A stretch of DNA of 64,000 bases from the NCBI RefSeq assembly GCF_900143085.1, contig NZ_FRCZ01000011.1, positions 1-64,000 of the forward strand. The letters are read 5' to 3'. Origin of the DNA: Gracilibacillus kekensis. GTDB taxonomy: Bacteria > Bacillota > Bacilli > Bacillales > Amphibacillaceae. The position numbers were made by a program, and so were the translations under genes. Of the stretch, positions 16,335 to 24,955 are shown in pieces. The notes beneath the pieces are model-generated. The model made no database searches, was not told the origin of the DNA, and was given only the letters and a program-made list of their open reading frames with translations. Position 1 is the stretch's first letter, and every line of letters begins with the position of its first letter.

Positions 16335-16526
16335 TTAATGTTTTTGACGAATTATTTCTTCACCAAGATAAATAATACCTTGCGCAAGTGGCAGGTATGT
16401 ATTAGTCATATATACTTTCGCTGAGTTATATGTTTTCTCCTGAAGTAACAATGCCTGTAAAAAAGCAATAATAGAGGATTTGGTTTGTTCCATTGATTGA
16501 ATGATCTCAATACAAATGGAATTCAT
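16335..16526 (-). pseudogene. Possible remnant of an LXG-type toxin N-terminal domain
   Basis: A 63-codon open frame without a convincing ribosome-binding site. Its pattern (helical QSMEQTKSSIIAFLQ, then YNSAKVYMTNTYLPLAQGII and GEEIIRQ) recalls by eye the SAKxY...Y.PL..GI...EE core of LXG domains that target toxins to type VII secretion. The frame is open only from a stop at about 16560, and a stop follows directly after the motif, so a toxin C-terminus is missing. Assignment is by pattern memory only and unverified; it may be an unrelated short gene. Confidence 0.4.
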
Positions 16527-16591
16527 ACTATCGGTTTGGCATAATCCCTTTTTAATCTATAATGCAAAGATTCTTGAAGCATTCCCGTTTT

Positions 16592-16894
16592 TTAGTCTGG
16601 ATGAATAGGAGTTATAAGCCAAATTAATATTATAAATAAGAGTACAAGAACTCCAGTTATTAATCCTAAAGTTATACCTATAGCGGCTAATGTTTTCTTT
16701 TCTTTTTTTCGCCATAGAACGATCATACCCATTATAACCGAAGTAAAAACACTAACTACAAATAAACCAAATACTGTAAAAGTGTGTACTCTAGGTATCA
16801 GTGAAAAAATAAAAGAAATAACTATGACAGTAGATAAAACACCTAATCCGAAGGATGTATAGCTCTGCCACGTATATTTTTTTTCATCTTGCAA
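16592..16894 (-). CDS. Small three-TM membrane protein, unknown function
   Basis: 100 residues with three hydrophobic segments (about 12-33, 38-60, 72-95) separated by a basic loop RKKEKK. TTG at 16894 is preferred, because GGTGGAG lies 6 nt upstream; a GTG at 16906 overlaps that site. It lies in the decayed accessory patch beside putative toxin and immunity remnants, so an immunity role is possible but not shown. Confidence 0.6.
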   Translation of the reverse strand: MQDEKKYTWQSYTSFGLGVLSTVIVISFIFSLIPRVHTFTVFGLFVVSVFTSVIMGMIVLWRKKEKKTLAAIGITLGLITGVLVLLFIILIWLITPIHPD

Positions 16895-17213
16895 TGTTAT
16901 CTCCACCTTTTTTGCCTATTTATGTATATAAAGTTGTTCATACATTATGGACCAAACTTAGAATTGGGTAATTCTGCTAACTTATGTAAGTATATCAAAA
17001 TTATGTATAAATTACAGGGATTTATTCAAGATTATAAAGCCTTACTTCAAAGCTGCATCACTTCGACTACGTCGCCCGGGATTTAGTTGTATCTATATAC
17101 ATCTTATCAATCGATTCGGAGTGGATAATTTGTTTTTAATATACTCGTAAACCATCTGTTTGAATGACTGTCGAACATGGTATACCCAGATCGTGTTCCG
17201 TTGTTCTATATTC

Positions 17214-17447
17214 TTACTTTGGATAAAATCTTTGCAATTTCATACCCCAGTCAATATGTGTTATATGATCAGGTGGTATAAGATTCGGAGGGTCGTAGTC
17301 ATAATTAATAGACACTGATACCTTTGATCCTTGATACTGGTCAATAGATAATATACATGAATGAACACCATGTGTGAATTGTTCGTATATCATATGAATA
17401 GCACCACTTCCATTAAAAAGTTTTGACGTACATCTATCTATTAAAGA
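17214..17447 (-). pseudogene. 5'-truncated remnant, possibly an immunity-type protein
   Basis: A 77-codon open frame running from an in-frame stop to TAA at 17214. It encodes an orderly sequence (SKLFNGSGAIHMIYEQF, then SVSINYDYDPPNLIPP and THIDWGMKLQRFYPK) with no start codon or ribosome-binding site at its 5' end. The alternating hydrophobic strands and the NYDYD segment loosely recall small immunity proteins of contact-dependent toxins. It looks like the C-terminal part of a gene whose 5' end was deleted. No firm family assignment. Confidence 0.45.
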
Positions 17448-17542
17448 TTAAAAACATAGCTAAAAAACAACCCTTGCTACAAATCTTTTATATCTTGAGA
17501 ATAGAGCATTCCCGTCCAAAAATGTTTTAAAAAATAGCCCTA

Positions 17543-17986
17543 TTATTGGACTTTATCCTCTAAGCTATTGATTCGTTCTTCAAATCCTGATCGGGATTCT
17601 TTAGATACAAAATCTAATCCTATTATAAGCCAATCTACACGTTCCTTTGTTATTTCCTTATTATCGTTTTCCATTAAAGATAGATATTTTTCAAATCTTT
17701 CGTCAGATATACCCGCATGAGAAAACGTATCATTTGGAAAAGGATTTAAGTCTTCTTTTTCCTCTTCTTTCGCTCTTTTTTCTTCTGCTAAGCGCATTTC
17801 TTCTTCTTTCTTTGCAACTGCTCTTTCTTCTTCATTCGGTATCTCATCTTCTATTTCTTGATTGCTTTGCGGTGTCTCTTTTTCTTCGGTATCTGTTGCA
17901 ATTACCAAAAATATAACTGAAACAAAACCGATAATCGCTAAAGAAATCACTACCGCTAACCAATTGAATAATCTAAAGTTTCTCAT
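17543..17986 (-). CDS. Membrane-anchored acidic coiled-coil protein, unknown function
   Basis: 147 residues: a short basic N-terminus, one membrane segment (about 8-30), a Glu/Lys-rich coiled coil (about 33-78, EEERAVAKKEEEMRLAEEK), then a helical C-terminal domain. GGAGG lies 7 nt before the ATG, so it is probably expressed. Lone gene in the accessory patch between rpsI and the EamA gene. I do not recognise the family. Confidence 0.65.
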   Translation of the reverse strand: MRNFRLFNWLAVVISLAIIGFVSVIFLVIATDTEEKETPQSNQEIEDEIPNEEERAVAKKEEEMRLAEEKRAKEEEKEDLNPFPNDTFSHAGISDERFEKYLSLMENDNKEITKERVDWLIIGLDFVSKESRSGFEERINSLEDKVQ

Positions 17987-18127
17987 ATATGAACCTCCGT
18001 GGTAATTTTTGAAATCATTGTATCTTTAAATAATAGATAATAACTAAATATTAGAGATATCATTTTAGATTCAGTATCGAATGAATAATTATTTAAAGAG
18101 TACCGCCCTACAATTAGTCGATACTCT

Positions 18128-18490
18128 TTATGTATATACATCTCCTCTTAGATATCGTAAGAGCCTAAGAAACTCTAAAAAATCCAATAATAGCACTGGG
18201 AACATTAAAATTATTAAACCAATTATGGCAGAAATCACTTTAACACTGAAAAACTTTTTTCTATTCAAAAAAATCACGATGGCATACAAGAAAGCACCTG
18301 TATAAACAGCTTCTTTGATTTCTATACCGAATCGAAACAAAATCCCGACTGGATCAACTCCTCCTTCACTTGGTTTTTGTGCATCCGTATAAATGGTCCA
18401 ATAAACTAAAATTAAGATTAAATAACCTATTATCAATAACGTGGTGCTGATTGTTTTTTTATTGATTTCGATACACTCCTTCCTTTTCAC
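18128..18490 (-). CDS. Three-TM hypothetical protein, start uncertain
   Basis: About 120 residues with membrane segments near 15-36, 60-77 and 82-105 and a loop DAQKPSEGGVDPVG. The only conventional start is GTG at 18490, but it has no ribosome-binding site. A good AAGGAG lies four codons downstream and points to a position where the only candidates are ATC-type codons. Either a rare start is used or the 5' end is damaged. No function recognised. Confidence 0.5.
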   Translation of the reverse strand: MKRKECIEINKKTISTTLLIIGYLILILVYWTIYTDAQKPSEGGVDPVGILFRFGIEIKEAVYTGAFLYAIVIFLNRKKFFSVKVISAIIGLIILMFPVLLLDFLEFLRLLRYLRGDVYT

Positions 18491-18603
18491 TGGGACAACA
18501 GACTTTTCACTTTTTATTCACAATTCAATACACTTATTATAAAATAAATTCCAATTTTTACAATGCATTCCCTTATATATATATATTATTTGTTGATTAT
18601 AAT

Positions 18604-18696
18604 ACGACTATCTCTTTTACTAAAACCACGATGGATATCTACAATCATGTGACCGATGAAACGAAGGAGAAAACAGCTGAGATGATTCAGAAGTAG
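18604..18696 (+). pseudogene. 3' fragment of a tyrosine recombinase (phage/ICE integrase)
   Basis: 31 codons ending in TAG read TTMDIYNHVTDETKEKTAEMI in part, the very common C-terminus of phage and ICE tyrosine recombinases, including the catalytic Tyr of MDIY. The upstream sequence (18541-18603) is AT-rich and not coding, so the rest of the gene is gone. It sits about 120 bp from the 3' end of rpsI, a site used by some integrative elements in Firmicutes. Read as the scar of an excised or decayed element. Confidence 0.65.
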
Positions 18697-18754
18697 AAGT
18701 ACATGAGGTTTAGCTCGGGGTATTCAAAGGGTATTCAATTCCAAAATTGGACAT

Positions 18755-18789
18755 AAAAAACCCTCTCTGCTGTATAAGAGCAAAGAGGG
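18755..18789 (-). terminator. Intrinsic terminator of rplM-rpsI
   Basis: On the minus strand, CCCTCT (18784-18789) pairs with AGAGGG (18761-18766) with further inner pairing, followed by TTTTTT. Confidence 0.88.
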
Positions 18790-18813
18790 TAAACTCTTGA
18801 TATATAAGGTTGC

Positions 18814-19206
18814 TTAACGTTTTGAGAACTGTGGTGCACGACGAGCTTTTTTAAGACCGTATTTCTTACGCTCTTTCGCACGCGCGTCACGAGTTAAGTA
18901 TCCAGCACGCTTAAGTGTTGCGCGGTATTCTGGATCAGCTTCCAATAATGCACGAGCAACGCCGTGACGAATTGCACCAGCTTGACCAGTGTATCCTCCA
19001 CCATCAACGTTTACTAATACATCATAGCTACCTTCTGTTTCTGTAGCTGCTAATGGTTGCTTAATAATTGTACGAAGTGTTTCGTATGGGAAGTAAGATT
19101 CCGCATCACGATTATTTACAACGATACGTCCAGTACCTGGAACTAAACGTACACGTGCAGTTGAAGTTTTACGGCGTCCGGTACCGTAGTATTGTACTTG
19201 TGCCAC
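18814..19206 (-). CDS. rpsI: 30S ribosomal protein S9
   Basis: 130 residues, the standard length. [14 protein letters not shown] at the N-terminus and the [11 protein letters not shown] tail are diagnostic; the basic C-terminal tail reaches towards the P-site tRNA. Second gene of the rplM-rpsI operon, 19 bp after rplM, with its own terminator. Its 3' end adjoins an integrase scar. Confidence 0.98.
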   Translation of the reverse strand: MAQVQYYGTGRRKTSTARVRLVPGTGRIVVNNRDAESYFPYETLRTIIKQPLAATETEGSYDVLVNVDGGGYTGQAGAIRHGVARALLEADPEYRATLKRAGYLTRDARAKERKKYGLKKARRAPQFSKR

Positions 19207-19225
19207 TATGTTAACCTCCTTTTAA

Positions 19226-19666
19226 TTATCCACGAAGTTCGTAAACTTCTGGTTGTTGTGCTGCATGCTTATGATCTGCTCCACGATAAACATGTAGTTT
19301 TTTACCCATTTGACGACCTAATTTACCTTTAGGTAACATCCCTTTAATTGTTAGTTCTAACATTTGCTCAGGATATTTTTCGCGCATTTCACCAGCAGTA
19401 CGTGATTTTAAACCACCTGGGCGATTCGTAGCGTGACGATGGTATAACTTATCGCTAAGTTTTTTACCAGTAAGTTCGATTTTTTCCGCGTTGATGATGA
19501 TCACATGATCACCAGTGTCAACATGCGGTGTATATGTTGGTTTATGCTTTCCGCGAAGGATAGTAGCAATTTCACTTGCTAAACGACCTAACGTTTGACC
19601 TTCTGCATCAACAACAAACCATTTGCGTTCAATATTAGCTTCATTTGCCATGAAAGTTGTTCGCAT
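19226..19666 (-). CDS. rplM: 50S ribosomal protein L13
   Basis: 146 residues, starting [16 protein letters not shown] as in Bacillus L13. It is an early assembly protein binding 23S rRNA domain II and, in Bacilli, represses its own operon through an mRNA leader. AGGAGG precedes the ATG. First gene of rplM-rpsI, with promoter and leader upstream (19670-19810). Confidence 0.98.
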   Translation of the reverse strand: MRTTFMANEANIERKWFVVDAEGQTLGRLASEIATILRGKHKPTYTPHVDTGDHVIIINAEKIELTGKKLSDKLYHRHATNRPGGLKSRTAGEMREKYPEQMLELTIKGMLPKGKLGRQMGKKLHVYRGADHKHAAQQPEVYELRG

Positions 19667-19669
19667 GAT

Positions 19670-19775
19670 CGGTTACCTCCTAAATCTGTTGATTCTCTCT
19701 TATATTTTGTCCGAATTTATATTCTAACACGAGTAACTTTCCGGGGCTATCCGTGGTTTAGAAAATAAAATGCCA
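19670..19775 (-). ncRNA. L13 ribosomal protein leader
   Basis: About 105 nt of untranslated leader between the rplM promoter and start codon. It contains ACGGATAGCCCCGGAAAG and ACTCGTG, which I recall from the Bacilli L13 leader, a structure bound by L13 for autoregulation. The fold was not computed. Confidence 0.6.
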
Positions 19776-19781
19776 TAGATC

Positions 19782-19810
19782 ATAATATAACATTCTACAA
19801 GGTTTGTCAA
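19782..19810 (-). promoter_or_regulatory. Sigma-A promoter of rplM-rpsI
   Basis: On the minus strand, a perfect TTGACA (19805-19810), 17 bp, TATTAT (19782-19787). Confidence 0.9.
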
Positions 19811-19840
19811 TAGATTGCACGCAAGGATTCGTTGTTTTTG

Positions 19841-20590
19841 TTAACTTTTTTCCTGGTAGCTTACTTCCCACAAATAAAGACCTTGAGCAGGAGCGGTGTT
19901 TCCTGCTTGAGAACGATCTTTCTGGCAGATAATTTGAGGGATGTCATCTGGTTTTTTTTTGTTTAATCCTACTTCCAATAGAGTACCAACTATAATCCGC
20001 ACCATATTATACAAAAAGCCAGTCCCTCTTACACGAAAGATCATAGTATCTCCCCTTTGCTCAACAGAGATATCAGTAATGGTACGAGTTTTGTCTCCTT
20101 TTACATTCGTATTCGTTCCACAAAAAGAGGTAAAATCATGGGTACCAAGAAAATGGTTGCTAGCCAACTGAATAGCTGAGAGATCAAGCTTTTCTTTAAC
20201 AAAATAATAAAAATTCCGTTTGAAAATATCTCTTTTATCCGAATTCAATACAAAATAACGGTATTCTTTTTCTATCACGTCAAAACGCGCATGGAAATCC
20301 TCGGTTGCCATCTGGATGTCTACTACCTCAATATCATCAGGCAACATCGTATTTAATGCTTTTTTCCAATTGGATAAAGGAATCTCTAAATCGGTATCAA
20401 AGTGAATAACCTGTCCTACCGCATGAACACCTTGATCTGTTCGCCCTGAAGCTATCACTCTAACCGCTTTTCCTTTATGCATTTTTGTCAGGACCTTTTC
20501 GATTTTACCTTGGACCGTTCTGCCATTTGGTTGTATCTGATAACCTGAAAAATGAGTGCCATCATAACTTATTGTTGCTTTTAATCTCAT
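19841..20590 (-). CDS. truA: tRNA pseudouridine(38-40) synthase TruA
   Basis: 249 residues. The catalytic Asp52 lies in ASGRTDQGVHA, and the second RNA-binding half has FLYNMVRIIVGTLLEVG. It converts U38-U40 in the anticodon stem-loop of several tRNAs to pseudouridine. Last gene of the ecfA1-ecfA2-ecfT-truA operon, 12 bp after ecfT, as in B. subtilis. Confidence 0.96.
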   Translation of the reverse strand: MRLKATISYDGTHFSGYQIQPNGRTVQGKIEKVLTKMHKGKAVRVIASGRTDQGVHAVGQVIHFDTDLEIPLSNWKKALNTMLPDDIEVVDIQMATEDFHARFDVIEKEYRYFVLNSDKRDIFKRNFYYFVKEKLDLSAIQLASNHFLGTHDFTSFCGTNTNVKGDKTRTITDISVEQRGDTMIFRVRGTGFLYNMVRIIVGTLLEVGLNKKKPDDIPQIICQKDRSQAGNTAPAQGLYLWEVSYQEKS

Positions 20591-20602
20591 CGTTTAAGCT
20601 CC

Positions 20603-21400
20603 TTACTGCCTTAAAGTAAAAAAGATAATATTTATTATGACGTATAATAATATGGCGATATAATCGATATTTGTTAACTTTAGTTCTCTCAGTTTTGTTC
20701 TACCTTCACTACCATTATAACCTCTAGCCTCCATTGCCATCGCTAATTCTTCAGCACGTTTAAAAGCACTAATAAATAAAGGAACTAATAAAGGAACAAT
20801 CGCATACATTCGATCTTTCAAAGTGCCTGTGCGGAAATCAACACCACGTGATGCTTGTGCTTTCGAAATTTTTTCGGTTTCTTCTAAAAGAGTCGGAATA
20901 AACCGTAGAGAAATCGACATCATTAAAGCTAATTCGTGCACAGGTACTTTGATCTTTTTGAGAGGTGCAAACAATTCCTCAATAGCATCGGTAATTTCCA
21001 TTGGTGATGTGGTTAAGGTTAATAAAGAGGTAACTAACACAAGCAGCAAAAAGCGCAGTGAAATGGTTAATCCTCGGATGACGCCACCTTCATAAATTTT
21101 AAAAGTGCTGATTTCTAAAAGAACAGGTCCTTCTCTTGTAATAAATAAATGCAAAATAAACGTAAATATAATTAAAAACCAAACAGGTGTAATTCCTTTT
21201 AAAATATAAGGTATACGAATTTTGGATAACAAAATAAGGGCTAATGAAAAAAGGGCCAACCAGCCATAACTTAATACATTATTAGCAAAAAAAACAATAA
21301 TCACAAAGCTAAATATCGTTACCATTTTAGTTCGAGGATCTAACTTGTGTAACGAAGAAGTGCCTGGTACAAATTGTCCTATTATCATAAATGATTTCAT
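20603..21400 (-). CDS. ecfT: ECF transporter T component EcfT
   Basis: 265-residue membrane protein (LDPRTKMVTIF start; Ala-Arg-Gly coupling motifs seen as SRGVDF and EARGYNG). It couples the EcfA1A2 ATPases to interchangeable vitamin- or metal-binding S components encoded elsewhere. Overlaps the ecfA2 stop by 4 nt (ATGA), so translation is coupled. Confidence 0.96.
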   Translation of the reverse strand: MKSFMIIGQFVPGTSSLHKLDPRTKMVTIFSFVIIVFFANNVLSYGWLALFSLALILLSKIRIPYILKGITPVWFLIIFTFILHLFITREGPVLLEISTFKIYEGGVIRGLTISLRFLLLVLVTSLLTLTTSPMEITDAIEELFAPLKKIKVPVHELALMMSISLRFIPTLLEETEKISKAQASRGVDFRTGTLKDRMYAIVPLLVPLFISAFKRAEELAMAMEARGYNGSEGRTKLRELKLTNIDYIAILLYVIINIIFFTLRQ

Positions 21401-22266
21401 AACCGTTTATTCTCCCTAAAATGTTCGACTATTTCCTTTGCTAATTCTGCAATCGATTGACGCTGATAACGAATAGTTCCGTTAAATCGCTGATTGAAGT
21501 CCTGAATTAAAGTGAGAATCTCCGGTACATCAAGATTTACTTCTTGTAATTGGTTTGTTTTTGAGAATATTTCTTCTGGATTTCCTTCCATATATACTTC
21601 TCCATTTGCTAATACAATGATACGATCCGCATACTTAAGCGCATGATCCATTTGGTGTGTCACTAATATCGTTGTCATCTGTTTCGATTGATGTAACTGA
21701 TAGAACATTTTCATTATATCAATTTGTCCTTTTGGATCTAATCCTGCTGTAGGTTCATCCAGAATTAACACCTCTGGTTCCATTGCTAGAACACCTGCAA
21801 TTGCCACTCTTCTCATTTGTCCTCCACTTAACTCAAATGGCGACTTTTCTAAAAAATTGGTTTGCAATTCTACCTTTTCAATTGAACTCAACACGCGTTT
21901 TGAGATTTCATCTTTCGGAATACCGAAATTATGTGGTCCAAAACTAATATCCTTCTCCACAGTTTCTTCAAAAAGTTGGTGCTCAGGATATTGAAAGACA
22001 ATTCCTACTTTTTCACGTAATTTTCTCAAATCCTGTCGTTTATTATTACTTGATAATATGTATTCACCTATTTGTACTTCACCATCCGTTGGTAGTAACA
22101 ATCCGTTTATATGCTGTAGTAGTGTGGATTTACCTGACCCAGTATGACCTACGATCGCGATATATTCACCAGATGAAATTGATAGATTGATATTACGGAT
22201 TGCTTGATAGGCAAATGGTGTATGTGGTTGATATGTGTAGCTTACTTGTTTAAATTGGATGTCCAT
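21397..22266 (-). CDS. ecfA2: ECF transporter ATPase EcfA2
   Basis: 289 residues. Walker A GHTGSGKST (about residue 40), signature ELSGGQMRRVA, Walker B EVLILDEPTAGLDP, and a C-terminal extension typical of EcfA proteins. It pairs with EcfA1 to energise vitamin and metal uptake. Its start lies 25 nt inside the end of ecfA1. Confidence 0.96.
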   Translation of the reverse strand: MDIQFKQVSYTYQPHTPFAYQAIRNINLSISSGEYIAIVGHTGSGKSTLLQHINGLLLPTDGEVQIGEYILSSNNKRQDLRKLREKVGIVFQYPEHQLFEETVEKDISFGPHNFGIPKDEISKRVLSSIEKVELQTNFLEKSPFELSGGQMRRVAIAGVLAMEPEVLILDEPTAGLDPKGQIDIMKMFYQLHQSKQMTTILVTHQMDHALKYADRIIVLANGEVYMEGNPEEIFSKTNQLQEVNLDVPEILTLIQDFNQRFNGTIRYQRQSIAELAKEIVEHFRENKRL

Positions 22267-23075
22267 AATTCCTTATTAAACTCCTTATAATTTAATGGAT
22301 ATAAGGCAAATTGATAATCATACTTTTCTAATTCTAATGCCAATTCGACTGTGAATGGTAATGTAAGTCCAATTGATTCTAGTTTTTTGTGATGTGTAAA
22401 TAATAGCTCTTTGGTGGTATCTAAATATATATTCCCTTTGTTCATCACGATGATTCTGTCAGCTAATACGATTTCGTTTAAGTCATGCGTAATCATCACC
22501 ATAGTCATTTTTCCATGTTTCTTTAATGTCTGTATGGTTGCTAGAATCTCTTTACGCCCTTTCGGATCTAACATAGAGGTCGCTTCATCTAGTAATAATA
22601 TTTCTGGTTTAATTGCCATCACACTTGCGATAGCAATTCGTTGTTTTTGTCCACCTGAAAGATGATGTGGCTCATGGTCCATATATTGCTCCATGCCAAC
22701 GTTCATCAAACTTTGCTTTATTCGTTGTTCCATTTCATCGCGTGGTATTCCTCGATTTTCTAATCCGAATGCTACATCATCTCTTACCGTGGTACCAACA
22801 AATTGATTTTCGGGATTTTGAAAAACCATTCCGACATTTTTGCGGATTTCCCAGACATTAGATGTTCTAATCTTCGTGTCATTTACTAGTATTTCACCAC
22901 TCTGTGGCGTTAACAATCCATTAACTAGTTTAGAAACGGTTGATTTTCCTGATCCATTATGGCCAAGAACTGCGACAGTTTGACCTTGTTCTATCGTCAA
23001 GTTAAAATTCTTTAATACAAATGGAGATTCTTCATTATATCGAAAAAATACTTCTCGAAATTCGATTGCAGACAT
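22242..23075 (-). CDS. ecfA1: ECF transporter ATPase EcfA1
   Basis: 277 residues. Walker A GHNGSGKST, signature HLSGGQKQRIA, Walker B EILLLDEATSMLDP. The ATG at 23075 fits AAAGGA at 9 nt; an ATG three codons upstream is too close to that site. First gene of the ECF operon; the interval up to rplQ is occupied by an R1 repeat, so it may have a separate promoter that I could not identify. Confidence 0.95.
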   Translation of the reverse strand: MSAIEFREVFFRYNEESPFVLKNFNLTIEQGQTVAVLGHNGSGKSTVSKLVNGLLTPQSGEILVNDTKIRTSNVWEIRKNVGMVFQNPENQFVGTTVRDDVAFGLENRGIPRDEMEQRIKQSLMNVGMEQYMDHEPHHLSGGQKQRIAIASVMAIKPEILLLDEATSMLDPKGRKEILATIQTLKKHGKMTMVMITHDLNEIVLADRIIVMNKGNIYLDTTKELLFTHHKKLESIGLTLPFTVELALELEKYDYQFALYPLNYKEFNKELWTSNLNK

Positions 23076-23160
23076 AAAAAACATCCTTTATCGCTATATT
23101 TCCCGGGTAATATTATCTCTCATTTTACCATACTCCCACTGAAAGAGAAGTGTAAGAAAA

Positions 23161-23350
23161 ACCGGGAAAGCTCACCTGGTCGTTTTAGTAGTGATTTTGA
23201 AATGGAAGATAGGTAATACACCCGCTTTGGAAAACGCCACGGAAAGGGAAGTGGACAGCCGGAGCGGTGGATTCATATATACTACACTTCAAATTGAATA
23301 CTTCGAAAACAAATACCTTGATACCGCTGATTATATCCTTTCCTTGCTTA
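23161..23350. repeat. R1 dispersed palindromic element, copy 1
   Basis: About 190 bp sharing long blocks with 52079-52349: AGTAGTGATTTTGAAATG (23187-23204) with its near inverted repeat (23285-23302), the core GGAAAGGGAAGTGGACAGCC, GGATTCATATATACTAC, and ATACCGCTGATTATAT. The left arm of the core palindrome is mostly missing here. The right edge abuts the A-run (minus-strand T-tract) of the rplQ terminator. Open frames across it are not gene-like. Confidence 0.85.
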
Positions 23351-23351
23351 C

Positions 23352-23398
23352 AAAAAAAGGGCTTGGATGCACCTCGTAATGAGAGTGGCTCCTGCCCC
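23352..23398 (-). terminator. Probable terminator of the rpoA-rplQ end of the alpha operon
   Basis: On the minus strand, GGGGCAGGAGCC pairs imperfectly with GGTGCATCCAAGCCC and is followed by T7. The R1 element starts immediately after the T-tract. Confidence 0.6.
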
Positions 23399-23415
23399 TG
23401 CTTTTTGGTATTCAA

Positions 23416-23769
23416 TTATACTAATTCAATGACTGCCATTTCAGCCCCATCACCGCGACGAGGTCCTAATTTAAGCACTCTTGTGTATCCACCTTGACGA
23501 TCTTCATAGCGACCCGCAATGTCGCTAAATAGTTTTTGTACCGCAACTTCATTTTCATTTGCTTCTGCATTATACAAAAATGCTGCAGCTTGACGGCGAG
23601 CATGAATGTCACCACGTTTACCAAGTGTAATCATTTTATCTACAACCGAGCGTAGATCTTTTGCCTTTGCTTCGGTTGTTTCTAAACGTTCGTGTACAAT
23701 AAGGTCAGTAGCTAAACCACGTAATAGTGCTTTTCGCTGATCTGATGTACGTCCTAGTTTTCTAGCCAT
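23416..23769 (-). CDS. rplQ: 50S ribosomal protein L17
   Basis: 117 residues, starting [18 protein letters not shown]. It lines the polypeptide exit region of the large subunit. Last gene of the alpha operon, 43 bp after rpoA. It ends with the usual ELV tail and is followed by a probable terminator and repeat R1. Confidence 0.98.
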   Translation of the reverse strand: MARKLGRTSDQRKALLRGLATDLIVHERLETTEAKAKDLRSVVDKMITLGKRGDIHARRQAAAFLYNAEANENEVAVQKLFSDIAGRYEDRQGGYTRVLKLGPRRGDGAEMAVIELV

Positions 23770-23812
23770 GGATTATCCCTCCTTCATTCTAGATCTCTAA
23801 AAGGTGTCATGA

Positions 23813-24757
23813 TTAATCTTCGTTACGTAGACCTAAACCTAAATCTTCTAATTTATGTTTCACTTCTTCAAGTGATTTGCGACCTAAGTTACGAACCTTC
23901 ATCATATCTTCTTCTGATTTATGAGCTAACTCTTGTACCGTGTTAATACCTGCACGTTTCAAGCAGTTATAAGATCTTACTGATAAATCAAGTTCTTCAA
24001 TCGTCATTTCAAGAACTTTTTCTTTTTGGTCTTCTTCTTTTTCAATCATAATCTCAGCGTTTTTGGCTTCGTCCGTTAATCCAACAAAAATATTCATATG
24101 CTCCGTAAAGATTTTAGCACCTAATGATACTGCTTCTTCTGGGCGAATACTTCCGTCTGTTTGAATATCAAAAGTAAGTTTATCATAATTGGCATCTTCA
24201 CCAATACGAGTATTTTCAACTTGATACGTCACTTTAGATACGGGCGTGAAAATAGAGTCCACTGGAATAACACCAATTGGACGATCTTCATGGTTGTTTG
24301 TGTCAGCTGGACGATATCCTCGACCGCTTTGTGCTGAAATTTTCATTTTTAAATGGCCATTACTACCAACTGTAGCAATGTGAAGATCTGGATTTAAAAT
24401 TTCGACATCACTATCAAAAATGATATCTGCAGCCGTAACTTTTCCTTCTCCCTGTACATCTACTTCTAGCGTTTTTTCTTCATCTGAATAGATTTTAAGA
24501 GCAAGTTGTTTTAAGTTTAAGATAATAGTTGTAACGTCCTCAACTACTCCTTCAACTGTTGAAAACTCGTGTAATGCTCCATCCATTTGAACAGATGTAA
24601 CAGCAGCGCCAGGAAGTGAAGATAATAGGATACGACGCAAGGAGTTACCAAGTGTAGTACCATATCCACGTTCTAGTGGTTCTACAACAAATTTGCCATA
24701 GGTAGCATCATTACTGATCTCTACTGTTTCTATTTTTGGTTTTTCAATTTCGATCAT
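23813..24757 (-). CDS. rpoA: RNA polymerase subunit alpha
   Basis: 314 residues: N-terminal dimerisation and assembly domain (about 1-230; [18 protein letters not shown]) and a C-terminal helix-hairpin-helix domain (about 250-310; [26 protein letters not shown]) that contacts UP elements and regulators. Ends GLRNED. A promoter in the 198-bp gap after rpsK gives it extra transcription. Confidence 0.98.
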   Translation of the reverse strand: MIEIEKPKIETVEISNDATYGKFVVEPLERGYGTTLGNSLRRILLSSLPGAAVTSVQMDGALHEFSTVEGVVEDVTTIILNLKQLALKIYSDEEKTLEVDVQGEGKVTAADIIFDSDVEILNPDLHIATVGSNGHLKMKISAQSGRGYRPADTNNHEDRPIGVIPVDSIFTPVSKVTYQVENTRIGEDANYDKLTFDIQTDGSIRPEEAVSLGAKIFTEHMNIFVGLTDEAKNAEIMIEKEEDQKEKVLEMTIEELDLSVRSYNCLKRAGINTVQELAHKSEEDMMKVRNLGRKSLEEVKHKLEDLGLGLRNED

Positions 24758-24787
24758 CTATTAAACCCTCCTCTAAAACGTCGAAAC

Positions 24788-24812
24788 CCCGGTTAGACCT
24801 TTGTCTAACCGA
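24788..24812 (-). other. Hairpin in the rpoA 5' leader
   Basis: Perfect 9-bp inverted repeat CGGTTAGAC (24790-24798) / GTCTAACCG (24803-24811) about 35 nt before the rpoA start codon, with a 4-nt loop. There is no T-tract, so it is more likely an mRNA stability or translational element than a terminator. Confidence 0.5.
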
Positions 24813-24909
24813 AATTCCCCAGGTAGGCAGTTCCCGTTTCTGCACTATGCAACTTCTGTCGAACCCAAATGGTGTATTTAATACTAATTTTATAAAACTT
24901 TATTAAGCT

Positions 24910-24938
24910 ATCATAAACCATTATAGACAGATTAACAA
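24910..24938 (-). promoter_or_regulatory. Internal sigma-A promoter of rpoA-rplQ
   Basis: On the minus strand, TTGTTA (24933-24938), 17 bp, TATGAT (24910-24915), just downstream of the rpsK stop. Confidence 0.6.
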
Positions 24939-24955
24939 ATAATATACTGTGATTA

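Noticed and set aside
16889-17086. 65-codon plus-strand frame
   Set aside because: No ribosome-binding site, low-complexity composition, and no coherent protein pattern in a decayed region.
17105-17210. Minus-strand fragment with QSFKQMVYEYIKNKLSTPNRL
   Set aside because: It looks protein-like and may be part of a lost gene, but it is too short and I recognise no family, so it is not listed as a feature.
18570-18590. TA-repeat tract as a possible microsatellite or origin-like element
   Set aside because: A short run of TA dinucleotides in AT-rich decayed sequence; no DnaA boxes or other structure around it.
23185-23497. Open frames of 60-76 codons on both strands across the R1 copy
   Set aside because: They cross a palindromic repeat, lack ribosome-binding sites and run into the rplQ end or its terminator; frames on both strands are expected of inverted repeats.
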